64,000 nt of DNA, from assembly GCF_963678635.1 (NCBI RefSeq), contig NC_087063.1, forward strand, positions 15,565,006 through 15,629,005. The letters are read 5' to 3'. The notes below the pieces were generated by a model. It saw only the letters and a program-made list of their open reading frames with translations, ran no database searches and was not told the DNA's origin. The DNA comes from Symsagittifera roscoffensis (Eukaryota > Xenacoelomorpha > Acoela > Convolutidae). Made by a program: the position numbers and the translations under genes. Of this stretch, positions 12,946-24,919 are shown one piece after another; the stretch's first letter is position 1; every line of letters starts with the position of its first letter.

Positions 12946-13135
12946 CTCAGATCTGCGAACGTGTCTAGCCTCGTTATTTTCGAGAGTGGGGAGTTTGGAG
13001 GTATTGACTGTGGCAGCCTTGCCGGCTACTGTGAGTTCGACTTTCAGGAGGGTTTAGACGACGGCGACTATTTGCTGCATTTGGAGATCGAAATTGACGA
13101 TATTGGCACAATTAGATTACAACACTTCTTCAAAG
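12946..13135 (+). CDS. Candidate orphan internal exon (copy 2)
   Basis: Identical to the exon at 9,042-9,231, with the same acceptor and donor, because it lies in the second 3.9-kb unit. It starts in phase 0 and ends in phase 1, so including both copies would shift the frame. At most one copy per transcript is expected, or the duplication is not real. Confidence 0.48.
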
Positions 13136-13157
13136 GTGAACAAAAGACAATAACAAG

Positions 13158-13464
13158 CGGGGGCGGATTTAGGGGGGGGGGGGCAAAGGGTCTTTCTTTG
13201 AACTATTTTGAGATTTTCTTTTTGCCTGAAGGACCTCAAAATTCTTCTAAAGGAGCCTTGGGCGCCTGTATATACTAATTTTCAGGGGGAGCGCGCGCCG
13301 AAAAAACGCAATTTCGAATTTTCAAAAACGCTTTTTTCGGCCTGTTTTTTTCAAAAACAGAAAAACAGGCGCAGAAAGTTTGGCCAAAACAGAGTCTTTT
13401 TACTACTTACTACTTATGAAGAGCTGGGACAATCAATTTGATCAACTAACTAGATCCGCCCCTG
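13158..13464. mobile_element. hAT-like MITE with 8-bp target-site duplication (copy 2)
   Basis: Second copy of the 307-bp element, with the same ATAACAAG flanks. It arose by duplication of the 3.9-kb unit, not by a new insertion. Confidence 0.88.
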
Positions 13465-13793
13465 ATAACAAGTAACACAATTATACAATTTCGAATCCTT
13501 TTTTCTACGTTATATACTGCTGGTTGGCTTAGCTAATTGTTAGCTAAATGTTGTTCCACGTGTTAGACTCAGCCATAAAAAACAGTGTCAACAAAGTATA
13601 ATATCTTCATACGCAAATATTGGGTGATAGTACAGTCAGCTCATAAAATTGCTGCCGTAGACAAAGTTTTCTTAATTTCCCTTTTCGAAAAGCCATATCA
13701 AAGTAACAGGATCTGTATTTTTTGTCTAAGATGACAACTTCTGACATTTTTGCTCCTTTGACATTATTCAGCCTCAGTTTTTTTTTAAGTAAG

Positions 13794-14694
13794 AGTCGAT
13801 GAGCGTAGCTCAGCCTCTTATATAGGTCGTGATGTTTTTTCCAAGAAAAGTCTTAAAGTTTTTTTAGGTTCAATTTTACTTTTTTGTTGTTTAATTTTAA
13901 TTTTTTATTTTCATTTCATATTTTGTTAAAAGAAAGGCAAGCTTCAAAGTGAAACAGCGAAAGTGTAAAGGTCACGCAAAATGACTTCTAGTTTCGAAAA
14001 TGGAACTATCTATCAGATTTCACAGCGAAATTAAATTTTGACCTATTGATCTATTGGTTTAATTTTGTCAAAAAGTGTCAATCATAACTGTTCTGGAAAT
14101 TCAAATAGCTATAAGACCATCCTATTTTTCTTGGAAACTCGAAAGTTGAAATACGGACTTGTTCATAAAGCAAGTCCGTATTTTGCTACGAGACCAAACT
14201 CTGCACTGATTATGCTCACAATTTGGTGTCTGTAGGTCAGTGGAATCCAGAAACACGTCTTTAAACTTGTTTCAAAATGTAAACGGAATCCACTCAGAAC
14301 TTTTCCGTGGATTCTGCACACAAATACCTGTAACGTATGTTTTGTCGGTACTTTAGTTTTTTTTGCTGATTCTGCAAAGCGCTCATCTAGCTAGTTCCGG
14401 ATTCTACAAATGTAAGCTATTTCTGCAAAGGTAAATGATTTCGGCAAATTTATGCTGACTCCACTTACAATTTGCGGATTAGCGGAAGATTTTTGTGTGG
14501 AAGATAATTTGCAGAAAATTTTTGTGTGGAATCTACAAACTAATTCGGATTCCGCAAAGTTTGATAGGGATTCCGAAAATTCTGTTGCCGATTCCGCAAA
14601 ATAGCTTTTTAAGGAGCAATTTTGAGCGCTACGGTGTTTTAGCTAGTTGCACGTGGAATCTAAAACAGCAAAAAAGATCAAAAGAAAAATGCAC
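13794..14694. repeat. GGAATCC-rich repeat element (copy 2)
   Basis: Duplicate of the element at 9,890-10,790, with the hairpin at 14,149-14,183. Confidence 0.75.
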
Positions 14695-14879
14695 TGCTGC
14701 GGATTTTACAACAAATTTGTTTTCAGCCTGCTGCGAAATCCGCTTAAAAATCGCAAAGTACACAGTTTGGCCTCCAATTGTTTTTTTACTTGATAACCGT
14801 TCGTTGACTATTTTCCAACTGTGTGTTGTCTATGATTCCGGTTTGAAGGATTCAACTGCCTCGCCAACCAAAGGGTTCC

Positions 14880-15216
14880 CTTTTGGTAATATCTAATTAA
14901 ATGCATTTTTGGCAGACTATTCCTAAAATTTTTCTAAAGGCGCCTTTGGCGCCAAAGTATGATAAATTTGAAGGGAACCGCGCGCAAAAAAAACGCAATT
15001 TTTTGGCCAAACGTTTTCAAAAAATGCCCAAAAACACGATTTTTGCACTGTTTTTAAAAGTTTGCCTGCGGTGCAAAAATAATGTCAAAATAGGGTTTTT
15101 TACTTCCGGGTGCGCTGGAAAAATCAATTTGGTCGACTTAAAAAGTTGAGACAAAATTTGTGAAAAATTTTTAAAATCCGCCCCTTCTCGATAAAAATCT
15201 TAGATCCGCCCCTGTT
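14880..15216. mobile_element. Truncated relative of the CAGGGGCGGA MITE family
   Basis: The right terminus (CTTAGATCCGCCCCTG, ending about 15,216) and internal blocks (GGCGCC palindromes, TTTGGCC, AAAAATGCCCAAAAA) match the family also seen at 20,770-21,081 and 43,955-44,300. No left terminus or target duplication was found. Confidence 0.6.
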
Positions 15217-15306
15217 TACATGGAAGACTTTGAGCTGAACTGTGAATGGACCAATTTATCTGTGATATGACCAGAAAAAGAAGAAAAGCAGAAAAGTTGT
15301 TTTTTC

Positions 15307-15506
15307 NNNNNNNNNNNNNNNNNNNNNNNNNNNNNNNNNNNNNNNNNNNNNNNNNNNNNNNNNNNNNNNNNNNNNNNNNNNNNNNNNNNNNNNNNNNNNN
15401 NNNNNNNNNNNNNNNNNNNNNNNNNNNNNNNNNNNNNNNNNNNNNNNNNNNNNNNNNNNNNNNNNNNNNNNNNNNNNNNNNNNNNNNNNNNNNNNNNNNN
15501 NNNNNN
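15307..15506. other. Assembly gap (200 N)
   Basis: Exactly 200 N bases. This round length suggests a scaffold gap of unknown true size. It separates the 3.9-kb tandem repeat from the plus-strand gene. Confidence 0.99.
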
Positions 15507-15617
15507 TTTTCGCCGCTGCGCACAAAGGTCATCATTTATTCCGATAGTGGCAATACTTCATTTGTTTTGCTAATAGCCAAGGCCGCGAATTGCCCTAAAT
15601 TGTTATTGTTCATATAA
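15507..15617 (+). CDS. Possible exon fragment next to the gap
   Basis: Directly after the gap one frame is open with a plausible protein (KVIIYSDSGNTSFVLLIAKA) up to a TAA at 15,615-15,617, and codon usage is more balanced than its flanks. Its 5' end is lost in the gap, and any donor is ambiguous (for example TT/GTTATT near 15,600). No family is assigned. It may belong to the plus-strand gene downstream. Confidence 0.25.
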   Translation, partial: FSPLRTKVIIYSDSGNTSFVLLIAKAANCPKLLLFI

Positions 15618-15911
15618 AACACCTAAAAACAAAGAATTGATTGCGCACGCCATTGTCTCTTTCTCATTCTCTCTTCATCACACAAGGTTTATGCCATTAA
15701 AAATTACATCTTTAACCGAAGATTTTTTGAAAAAAAAACAAAACGGCATGTACAAATAGAAAGTTAAGTGCAATCATAGAAACAAAATTAACTGAATTGG
15801 TAGCTCCTTATATGCTTGAGTAAGTTTTAACGATGTTTGCTTCAATGAGTCTCAGAATACGGATCAATTTTCAACCAAAAGTAAATCTAACTGATTTTTT
15901 TTCCTAATTAG

Positions 15912-16049
15912 ATAATCTTGGCAAATTCTGATTGGTTGAATGTCCAATACAAAAAACCGAAGGCAAAGTTGGCAGTCTTTAAGATTCTCTCAGCTGCTGA
16001 AGGTGGGCATGAAATTCGCGCGTCGGCTCATCGGGCCATAAATATCCAG
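15912..16049 (+). CDS. Candidate internal exon upstream of the membrane-protein gene
   Basis: A pyrimidine-rich acceptor (TTTTTTTTCCTAATTAG) opens a 138-base phase-0 segment with natural-looking protein (LANSDWLNVQYKKPKAK, then AEGGHEIRASAHRAI). It is closed by a CAG/GTTTTT donor, and the other two frames are stopped. Its phase does not fit the next candidate exon directly, so an intermediate exon would be needed, or the two belong to different transcripts. Family not recognised. Confidence 0.45.
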
Positions 16050-16237
16050 GTTTTTGCATAAATTTTTGTCTCGAATCTGTAGAACTTGCTCAAATCTGTT
16101 TGTATTATCTGATTCTTATGATCTTGATCAATATTGAATTGGACACTTTTAATTTTTTTTGCGTTCCTATAATTTGCTCGCGATTTTTTCGAGTTGCTTA
16201 AAAAATCGTTTCTGATAAGCCAATATCGATTTTCCAG

Positions 16238-16392
16238 AATTTGGTCCCTCCAACATGAAGAATTTCATCGTGGATGAGCAGTTGGGCCAACTCTTAAAGA
16301 AAAAGGTTAAAATTAAACCTCAGATTAAAGAAATTCATACTGCGTCTGAACAAATAGCTTCAAAGATCAATAGTTATTTACCACCAGACTAA
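16238..16392 (+). CDS. Candidate exon, possibly terminal
   Basis: Acceptor TTTTCCAG at 16,230-16,237, or an alternative at 16,223, which also stays open. The segment is open in phase 1: FGPSNMKNFIVDEQLGQLLKKK, then either an internal donor AAG/GTTAAA at about 16,306, or read-through to a TAA at 16,390-16,392 (segment end INSYLPPD). It reads as an amphipathic Lys-rich helix. Function unknown. Confidence 0.4.
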
Positions 16393-17250
16393 AATCATTG
16401 ATCGTATTTTATCGAAAGTTTTTATGTTACTGTAAAATTGTTAGTGGAATCTTTAAAGGGAGGGTTCAAATGTTTGAAAGCAAATATTTGTCAATCAGAA
16501 TTGAGTTTTTGAAATCTCAAAGAAATTAAATATTAATCAAATCAAAATCAGCAGATAATACAATTTTAATTGCAGTCTATTTTCTTGCGTTCGGTTTTGT
16601 GCATACGGCGTTCAACGATCAGGAATTTGATACTAAATTCTACAACTGTGATTGATTGAAAATTTTCGTCCATCAGAATAGTCACCCTAATCGACTGTTC
16701 AACTTTTTTTAATACCCACCCTGTCGCATCTAGTTACGCTAGTAACGTATTAACGCATTATCACACCCTACAACAGAGGCTATTGTATTGGTTAAGTAGA
16801 AATTGATACTATTCTATGGTACCATTTCCCCAATGCAGTGGAAGATTACTTCATTAGATCTTTTTAAGTTTTAAAAAAGGCTACGGTTTCTAAACAGCAG
16901 GCTGATATGATTTGTCAAATTGTTTCAATCCATATCATAAATAACACTATGTTAAATCCTCGCGACTCGTCTATTGAATGCAATCAAAAAAAGAACATAG
17001 ACGGTTATACCGTCAAAAAAACACGCTTGCTCAGTTTTCGTCATCTCTAAAAAAGATATGCGCAGCTTAATGTAATGGGTAAAAATAGTTTTTCGAAATC
17101 TGTGAAACTTTGTTGGTGCTTTTTGAACACCATTTGTATGTAAATTTTCTGTCTACTCAATAAAAACTATTTGTCATCTATTTTATACATACAATGAATT
17201 TAAACGCAGGTAAATTTTTTAAAAATTAGAGTTCCTTAATGAGTAATTAG

Positions 17251-17411
17251 CTGCATACGAGGCCCTTATACGTTACTTTTGGTTGCTTTTTTAGCTTTAT
17301 TTATGGCTATTTTTGTGGCTACCAAGCACTTCCAGGACATGATCTGGGTTATTCAAGAGGGTTTGTACGAACTCGAAATTGTCAGAGCATTTCATTACTA
17401 CGAAGCCAAAG
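17251..17411 (+). CDS. Membrane-protein gene, exon with first hydrophobic span
   Basis: The acceptor is AATTAG before 17,251 and the donor is AAAG/GTTGTA. An alternative acceptor, ACGAG before 17,262, gives the same frame. The frame chosen gives an uninterrupted hydrophobic helix. Confidence 0.5.
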
Positions 17412-19917
17412 GTTGTAAATTTTGCTCAACTTTTTCATTTTGCAAGTAATTAGCTTATGTGAAAAAATGTCAGAAGGATTTAGAAAAAAAATCAGCATTT
17501 TATTTTGGCCGGAAGGTCAAAAATGTTATTATTTCAGAAAACGCTGACTTCAAGTTTTGAGAAAACAACATAGCTATGATATTACCCGTAAAATTTTTGT
17601 TGCTGAAAAACGTGTTGAACAAAGTTCTGAAACGAGTTGAACAGGCAATCACCGTGTTCTCGAACTAATAGGTGTTTCTTTTTGTCAATACTTCAACAAC
17701 ACTTCAGAGCATTCTTTCATAGTTTTTTTGACCAATATTTGGAAAACCTGTATCGAAACAAGTGCAAAATGTTGAGAATTTTAACGTTCTAGCTGTTGAT
17801 TATTTAGCAAAAAAGCAGGCACAGCAATTTTCGAATGCTTTGACCGCAGTGGTGGCGAAATCCTCTCAGTGGCACCTTCTAATGCTTGCGCTCTCGGTTA
17901 TTGCAGTGATTGGAGCTTTTTATGCTGTTTCTGACTACCGCAAACGAAACAGGAGGCTGTAAGCCATTTAAAATAGTTCAACAAAGTTTGTTAGAGCCAG
18001 TTTATATTAAAAATGCATATTCCTTTTGCCATTTTTCATTTTAATTGATTTTGTTGTTTTGAAAACAAATTGACAAAAAAAATTGAAAAATGAAAATTAT
18101 CAAAAAAAAAATTCGATGCATTATTTACAATCACGTCATTATCACTAGTAAGTGACATTATAACTCTAAAAAGAAGTCTTGGAATTGAGTACAATCAAAA
18201 ATTGACCCTGAATGAAACTAATAAATGGCTGAACTAGTACAAATACCATTTCGTTAAGAAAATCAGAGAAAACGCGTTTTAATTAGATGACAACGTCATT
18301 TTTTAATATGTAACCAGTACTGTGCTGCAATTCAGACAAGGAGTTATTTCAGTTAAATTTTTTCAGCAGTATTTGATAACATGAAGACTAGCTAGGCAAA
18401 GAAATATTTTTTTCCAAGTGTCAATGAACGTAATGAAGACAATTTTATAGGTTTAGTTGATTTTTGTAATTTCTTTAAAGTCAGTTTTCTAAAATGTCAG
18501 TTTTCTAACCAGTACAGAAGCGCTTTAATACCTTTTAATACACTTATGAATGCCACTATTTATATAAGCATTCCGTAATTTTAACTCATAATCGTTTGCC
18601 GAAAAAAAGGCAAATTACGCGCTCTACATACAAAAATGCAAACGGTGCTGATAAAAAATGATTGCCAGTGGAATAAAAATGATTCATTATTCCAGTTTAT
18701 TCAACCTGAGATTTTCTATCAGGAAAATTTTATTCATATGAGATTTTCAAATTGAAACAAAACTCTCAAGCCATGAGTTTTTTCTTTCAAACTCTTTAGT
18801 TAAAGTTTTTCTTGAAAAAGTCTCTTATCTTTTTAGTCTCCTTTTGTTCACTGACACAATTGTCTAATGGTGATCTATCTAATTTAAGAATTCAAAAATT
18901 AACGATCTTTAAACGCAAAGGAAGCACTCTGTAGAACAAGTTTAACCATTTTATGCTGTAGCAGGGAACTCTAAAATCAGAAATGAGATTTTTTATTTTA
19001 TGGAAAACTGATTGGATCGCACGACGAAAATACAGAATTAATAGAGTTCAAAGTAATCGTGCGCTTTCATAGAATTAAAAGACAAAAACTTAGAACATAG
19101 AATTTTACAAAAAAAAGAACGTTCGTGATTTTCTTCTTGGACTATTTTTGAAGCGAACTGCATCTTTGATGAAGCAAAACACTAATCACTTCAATCAGTG
19201 AAGATATTTTTCACGTTGAAATTGTAAAAAAGCTACAACAAACTTGCACTATGCTTTTGGGCTGCAGATATAGATTAGCTTGAAGTTAAACCTAATCCGT
19301 GTCTTCGAAGTCTAAAAACTTGTATCCCAGTCCGTGCTACCACCTTGCCGAGTGATTATCGAAGATGTGAATAACCTAAGTTTTTTTTTTAATTTAGGTT
19401 GTGAAAAATGTAGAATGGAAATTTTTCACGAAAAACTTTATCAAACAGTTGCGTAAATAGCTTCACTTACAAATTTTGAAAAAAAAATTGCTATTTAAAC
19501 GTAAGATATTGCTCGGAAAACTCCAAGACATGCCAAAACTCGAACAGCAATAAAAATAAAACCTTTGTTTGGTTCTGTCATCAAGTCATTTTTAGATTTG
19601 AATTTAGCAGTGCATAAGCACACGTTAGGTTTTGTTGTCTGTCTTAACATTTAGTAAATTTTTCACTGAGGATGCACTCGATTTTCTCAATAAACGAAAC
19701 ACAAATAGCTTAATCTTAAGCAACCTTTAGAACAGACCAAGATGACAACCAACCAACATCTTCGGAAAATGAAGCAGAAGAACTGGATGAGGACGAGACA
19801 TTTTATAACAGTGAGGATGATGACCATCAACAGGTCCTTGGATCCACATTAAACAATGACGTCAACAAGAGACATAAAAAATTCTGCCATCAGTTTAAAC
19901 CATGGAAGAGAGGCTGA
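17251..19917 (+). CDS. 3' part of a gene for an unrecognised membrane protein with an acidic tail
   Basis: Three exons join in phase: 17,251-17,411 (enters phase 2, leaves phase 1), 17,763-17,958 (leaves phase 2 at a strong CT/GTAAGC donor) and 19,731-19,917 (stop TGA). The first exon encodes a long hydrophobic span (YTLLLVAFLALFMAIFVA) followed by FQDMIWVIQEG. The second encodes a polar amphipathic stretch and a second membrane span (LLMLALSVIAVIGAFYAV), followed by basic YRKRNRR. The third encodes a very acidic tail (AEELDEDETFYNSEDDD) and a basic end. This predicts at least two membrane passes with a charged terminal domain. An AATAAA lies 47 bases after the stop, supporting the 3' end. 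The start and upstream exons are not settled. I recognise no family. Confidence 0.6.
17763..17958 (+). CDS. Membrane-protein gene, exon with second hydrophobic span
   Basis: Acceptor AAACAAG, donor GGCT/GTAAGC. If the donor is not used, a TAA at once follows codon CTG (protein end KRNRRL), so intron retention would give a short tail-less isoform. Confidence 0.6.
17959..19730 (+). other. Intron of the membrane-protein gene
   Basis: 1.77 kb of AT-rich DNA bounded by GTAAGC and TTTAG. I see no gene or recognisable repeat family in it. Confidence 0.5.
19731..19917 (+). CDS. Membrane-protein gene, terminal exon with acidic tail
   Basis: Acceptor CAACCTTTAG. It encodes about 61 residues rich in Asp, Glu, Gln and Asn, ending FKPWKRG, then TGA. 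Confidence 0.6.
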
Positions 19918-19963
19918 TTAAAAACCCACCTCAAGCATAAACTCTCTGTGTGTTCTTTGTAAG

Positions 19964-19969
19964 AATAAA
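19964..19969 (+). terminator. Polyadenylation signal AATAAA
   Basis: Canonical hexamer 47 bases downstream of the TGA that ends the plus-strand membrane-protein gene. Confidence 0.65.
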
Positions 19970-20149
19970 GATTTATAAATAACCGGTTCAAGACTTTACT
20001 CATTTTGGACACATAGCAACATAGATATGAAAAACTGGTGGTACATAAAAACGAAAAAGCCGAACTAAGAACCAGCCAAAAACACGGAACTGTTAGATAA
20101 TATTCATGTAACAATTATGCAGCAGTTTTGAAAGCCATACAAACTTTGT

Positions 20150-20312
20150 TCAAATAACTGAAGTTTTGATTGAAAAAAAAACTAGTAGTTTTTGTCCGCT
20201 TCCTATTTATAGTAAGACTAATTCCTTGGTTCGTTCAAAAGATTGAAGTTTCGATTGAAAGAAACCTAAAAGTTTTTGTCCGGTTCTGATTAAAAGTAGT
20301 ACTAATTCCTTG
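20150..20312. repeat. Two-copy direct repeat of about 78 bp
   Basis: GAAGTTT(T/C)GATTGAAA, TTTTTGTCCG and ACTAATTCCTTGG occur twice in the same order, ending at about 20,233 and 20,312. Confidence 0.75.
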
Positions 20313-20769
20313 GTAATTAGAAAAAAAACGTATCTAAAACCGCTCATGTAAATAAAACCGCGTTGCTTATGATACTTTTCCTTGAAATAATTTTTGGCCT
20401 TTTTTCTGCATCTTACTATGTCTTCTAGATATACTTCCGAAAAAACGAAGTCGAAAGTCTCATTAACTGTTGGAACTGGAAAATTGACCAAAGTTTGTTG
20501 ATGTTTTTTATTGATAGTGTCCACTACCAGTTTTTCGAAAAACTGCTGAATACACAAAAACATAAAATTGAATTCTTGAGATTATTAAGTATCTATAGTG
20601 ACATTCAACATATTTGTAAACTGTCGAGAGGTTATGTGAAATGAATGGTTACCACATAAAAATGATGCTTTGTACCACAAAGGCAGTGTTAGGGAAGAAA
20701 AGGAGAAATATTTTTTGTTGATAACAAGTAATAGCAAATTTTAGCGTAGTTTTTCGGCGCCCTCTCTTT

Positions 20770-21081
20770 TGATATTATTTCATGACATCCATTTTTGGCC
20801 AATCTAAGGAATTTTTCTAAAACACTTTGGCGTAGTATATACTAATTTGAAAGGGCAGCATGTGCCAAAAATCCCAATTTTTTGGTCGAGACTTTCCAAA
20901 AAATGCCCAAAAATGGCATTTTTGGCCTGACTTCTCACGAATATGCCTGCAGCACAAAAAATTTTGTCTAAATAGGGTATTTTATGCTGTTCTGGCGCGC
21001 TCGACTTATCAAAGGTCGACAAAATTTTCGAATTTTTGTTGAAAATCCGCCCAACCGTCCAAAAATCCCAAATCTGCCCCT
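20770..21081. mobile_element. Diverged CAGGGGCGGA-family MITE
   Basis: Right terminus AAATCTGCCCCTG (to 21,081), an internal ATCCGCCC block, AGTATATACTA and ATGGCATTTTTGGCC palindromes, as in the copies at 9,254 and 14,880. The left terminus is degraded. Confidence 0.6.
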
Positions 21082-21928
21082 GGTACAAAGTTACTATGCC
21101 AATTGCCGCCCAACACAATTATTGCAAGCGAAGTAAGGCCCATTAGCATTACAGCAACCAGTTTTTTTAGCACACAGATCCTGCGGAAATCAATAAGAGC
21201 AAAACCTTGAGTGTTTATAGTGCCCTTCAACGTAAACGAACGGAGTTGTTTTAAATAATAAATAATTAGTTTTTCGAAAAATAAAATTCTTTTTTAAATC
21301 AGCTACTCCTACACTAGTGTGGATTTAAATGATCCAGATGAAGGAAATAAAAGTATACTTCGAATTTTTTTCTGAATTTTAGATGAAAAACAATGATCAG
21401 GAAACTTTTTTTGGAAATTAGGCACAATTGCTATAGTTTAATTTAAATTGCAAAACCTGGGCCCACACCTTTACTTAAAAAATATCACTTTTTAATGCTT
21501 TATTCAATCAAAAATTACCCAAAAATTAGCAACGCTACTGACAAACCTACAGCAAGATGAGCTTCTTTGAATAGCCCAACAAAAAGACTCTTTTTGCCTT
21601 TGAGTTTTATCTCACTAAGAGGAACACAATTTCTTTACACTCTGTTTGGCTGAAAACAAAAAAAGCTTATTTGGAAATAGATTTGCAAGTAATCGAACCA
21701 ATAGTTTTGCTTAATTTTTAAATGTCTATCAAAAAAGCAAGAATGATGGATTTTTAGGCACTAATTTCAAATGAAAAATTGCACAATACTGTTGATGTTG
21801 AAATGTTCCCCTCTTTTTTTTGTCTCAAATTAATACAATTTGAGAAAAACAAATTTTACATTTAACTTTTCAATTTTTTTGGTGCTTCTTTACATAAATC
21901 ATTACTGCGTTTCAAATTCAGTATTGAA

Positions 21929-23800
21929 AAGGATAGACGGCAACTGTGCAAGTATCACAGAATCTTCCGTCTAAAAAACACACATTTTTTTTTCAAACTA
22001 GGGTCGTGCTGTGGCAAAACGATATGAACAGAGAAGTAAATCGTAGGCAGTTAAAGTAAAAAGAGGCAAATTTGAAAAAAAAATGTTGAAAAACAAAAAA
22101 TATTTAAAATTTTTTTTGCGGAAATTGTTGGAATTTTAGAGTTTTCTGTACCCAAATGGTACAGAAAAATTCCAAAAACAACTTTATTTGGATAAAAATA
22201 AGTTTTACCGACCTGAATTAAACAAAAATAAGCTAATGTAAGCCTGCTTGCACGCATTTTTTGTTCGAACTTAGACAAACAATCGAAAATATTAAACCAG
22301 TTTTTCTCAATACCGGGACTTTTTTATTGAAAATTTTTAATGTCGTTCGAATCACGGCTGAAAGGGTTTTATTATGATATATCATTCGGCCCATTCCTAA
22401 AACTTTTAGTGGTACCCGAGTTTGCGTTGAAAACAAAAAGAAAAAGAAACAGGGATAGCCGGTTACTGTGCAAGTAGCATAGAATGTTCCGCCCATGCTC
22501 TTTAGAAATTTAGGTTTAGAAAGGTTTATTTTCCAAATTAAAAAAAGTTTTCTTCTGGTTGGTATGACAAAATGATCTGACGCGAAAACCTAATTTAGGC
22601 ATAATATAAAATCATAGTAATGTAAGCAAATTGGAAAAAAAATTTTGTAGAAAAAAAACGACTAGAAAAGCTAAAAAAAAAACTTTTTTTATTTTTTCAA
22701 AAATTTTTGCAGAAAATTTTGAATTTTTTGAAGTTATTGGTTCCCAAATGGAGCTAACAGAACTCCAAAAAATAGTTTACTTACTTAAATAAGGTTTTAA
22801 GGTCTTAGATTAGGCACAATCTAGCTGTTGTAAGCCTGCTCGCTTGCTTTATTTGCTCTAATTAAGACGAAAAATCAACAATTTCTCCGGTTTTTCTCGA
22901 CACTGGAAAAAAAAATTTGAAAACTTTTTAATGTGGCTCGAATCACAACTGAAACGGCTTCACTATGTTATATAACTTAATTCCGTCCAATAAAAATTTG
23001 TGGCACCTGATTTTGCGTGGAAAACAAAAAGCAAAAAAAAACCAAGAACACCCGAATACAAAGATTCCCCAATTTTTAAATGATTGGAATAGAAAATTTC
23101 CGAGTGTTAAAACTAAATTTGCGATGAAGAAAAATTTAACTAGCTAAATTTATAAATTCAGTTTAAATCAAGGATAGCCGGTTACTTTGCAAATAGCACA
23201 AAATGTTCCGACCACAGTCTTAAAAAATGCAAAAAAAAAGTTTTTTCAAAATGTTGTTGTTTTATCTGCATGTTGTAGAAAAACATCAGAACGAAAAAAT
23301 AGAGTTTGGGCTTATTTCAGAGTCATAGTAGAATAGGTCAGTTGGAAAACAATTTTTAAAGAAAAATGACAAGGAAAACGAAAAAAAAATTTAAACAAAA
23401 TTTAAAAACACTTCAAAAATTTTTTCAACGTTTGCAGAAAACGTTTGAATTGTCAAGTTTTTGATTCCCATGCTTGCGCTAGAAAACTCCAAAAAACTAC
23501 CTTTATTTAAGTAAATCTAAGTTTCACGGCTTCGAGACAATCAAGACCGAAAATCAAAAAATCAAGACCGAAAATCAAAAATTCTAAAACGGTTTTTCTC
23601 GACACACGGTACTTTTTTTGGATTTTTTAAATATATCGTTCGAATCATGACTGAAAGCGCTTCAATATGACATATACTCAACCCAGTCCGACGATTATTT
23701 GTGGTACCTGATTTTGCGTGGAAAACAAAATTAAAAAAAACTGAAACACAACGGAAAACAAAGTTCCTCCACGCCTCCAATACTTCACACTTACACAACG
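21929..23800. repeat. Three diverged tandem units of a stem-loop repeat family
   Basis: Units start at about 21,929, 22,451 and 23,171 with AGGATAG(C/A)CGGTTACT and a short stem-loop (CTGTGC-AAGTA-GCATAG type). They share later blocks in the same order: GTCGTTCGAATCA, GACTGAAA, GTGGTACCTGATTTTGCGTG and GAAAACAAA. A single related unit lies at 45,029-45,700. No coding capacity is visible. Confidence 0.8.
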
Positions 23801-24074
23801 CGTTAAAAAAAAAACTGGCAAAGTCGTACCCAAATCAGCGAAACAATTGATGATCAAACTCTCATGGAAAACTTTTTTTTTTAAATTTTGTTTTTTTTTT
23901 GGCTCAAAGAATCATATCATTTAGATTGTACAAAAAATTTTTGACAAAACAGCCTACAGGTTAAATTCATCGTCAAATATATCTGGAGAAACACCATTCT
24001 AAGCTCAAAATTTTTGTCAATCTATTCGAAAGTCCGAGAAAGAAAGCGAGAAAAAATATGCACGAAAAATTTTT

Positions 24075-24492
24075 TTCATGCATATGATTTTGATTAACTC
24101 GGTAAAACGGCCCTTTTTATAGCTTTTGTAGGTTTGATCTAATTAGTATTTCAAAACCTTCAGAACTGCTCTTTTCATGAAAAGTGTTATTTTAAAAGAC
24201 AAAATGGCCATCACTTCATGATAAACAAACATCAATAAAAGCTATAAAAGGGTGACATCTCAAAAAAAATTTCAGATTGAACGTGAGTTTTACAAAACAA
24301 AGGTACTAATCTACTCCGAATGTGTTCGATTTTCTTAATCAACTCAATAACCCGTTTGAACTGATTAACCGAATATAAACTATTAATTAAAACTCTCCTA
24401 AATAAAAAAAAGTTTTTCATTCATATAATTTTGATTAACTTAGTAAAACGGCCTTTTTTATAGCTTTTGTAGGTTTGATCTAATTATTATTT
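24075..24492. repeat. Direct repeat around GGTTTGATCTAATTA
   Basis: About 75 bp (ATTTTGATTAACT, GTAAAACGGCC, TTTATAGCTTTTGTAGG) is present at 24,085-24,155 and again at 24,424-24,492. A complement of the TTTATAGCTTTT part sits between them near 24,236. Confidence 0.75.
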
Positions 24493-24919
24493 CACTTGAT
24501 GAGATTGAAAATCATCAATGCTATGACTTTGAAGAAAGTTGCGGAACATTTGGTCTCCGGTTAATTTCGTTCACCCAAACATACTTAAAGTTCAGAATAA
24601 TAAAACTATTCGCTAACTGGGCGAGATATATATTCATTTTTTAAAAACTTAATGAAATTTATAAAATTCAAATTAAATTGATAATAACGCGAGTTTTGTA
24701 CAAGTGTCCAAAATTCAGACTGGGTTTAAATTTTCATCATACATGTTAAACAAACGCAGCTGTTAACAAGCTTTTACCAAAAACTATAATCACACGATCG
24801 AACTGGTAAATTTTTCTGCCGAACAGCGTTTGCATAAGTTCGATCAAAAGCATGCTTTCGATTAGAAACGCTTTACTGCAGGCTATTAAATAAAATTCAT
24901 TATCTATGATTTCACACAT

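Larger units (their letters stand above)
10791..14694. repeat. 3.9-kb tandem duplication, unit 2
   Basis: Second unit of the tandem repeat described at 6,889. The junction is seen where ATGCAC at 10,785-10,790 runs directly into the unit start TTCAGAATAAATATCGG. In unit 2 the same ATGCAC (ending 14,694) continues into unrelated DNA (TGCTGCGGATTTTAC). Confidence 0.95.
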
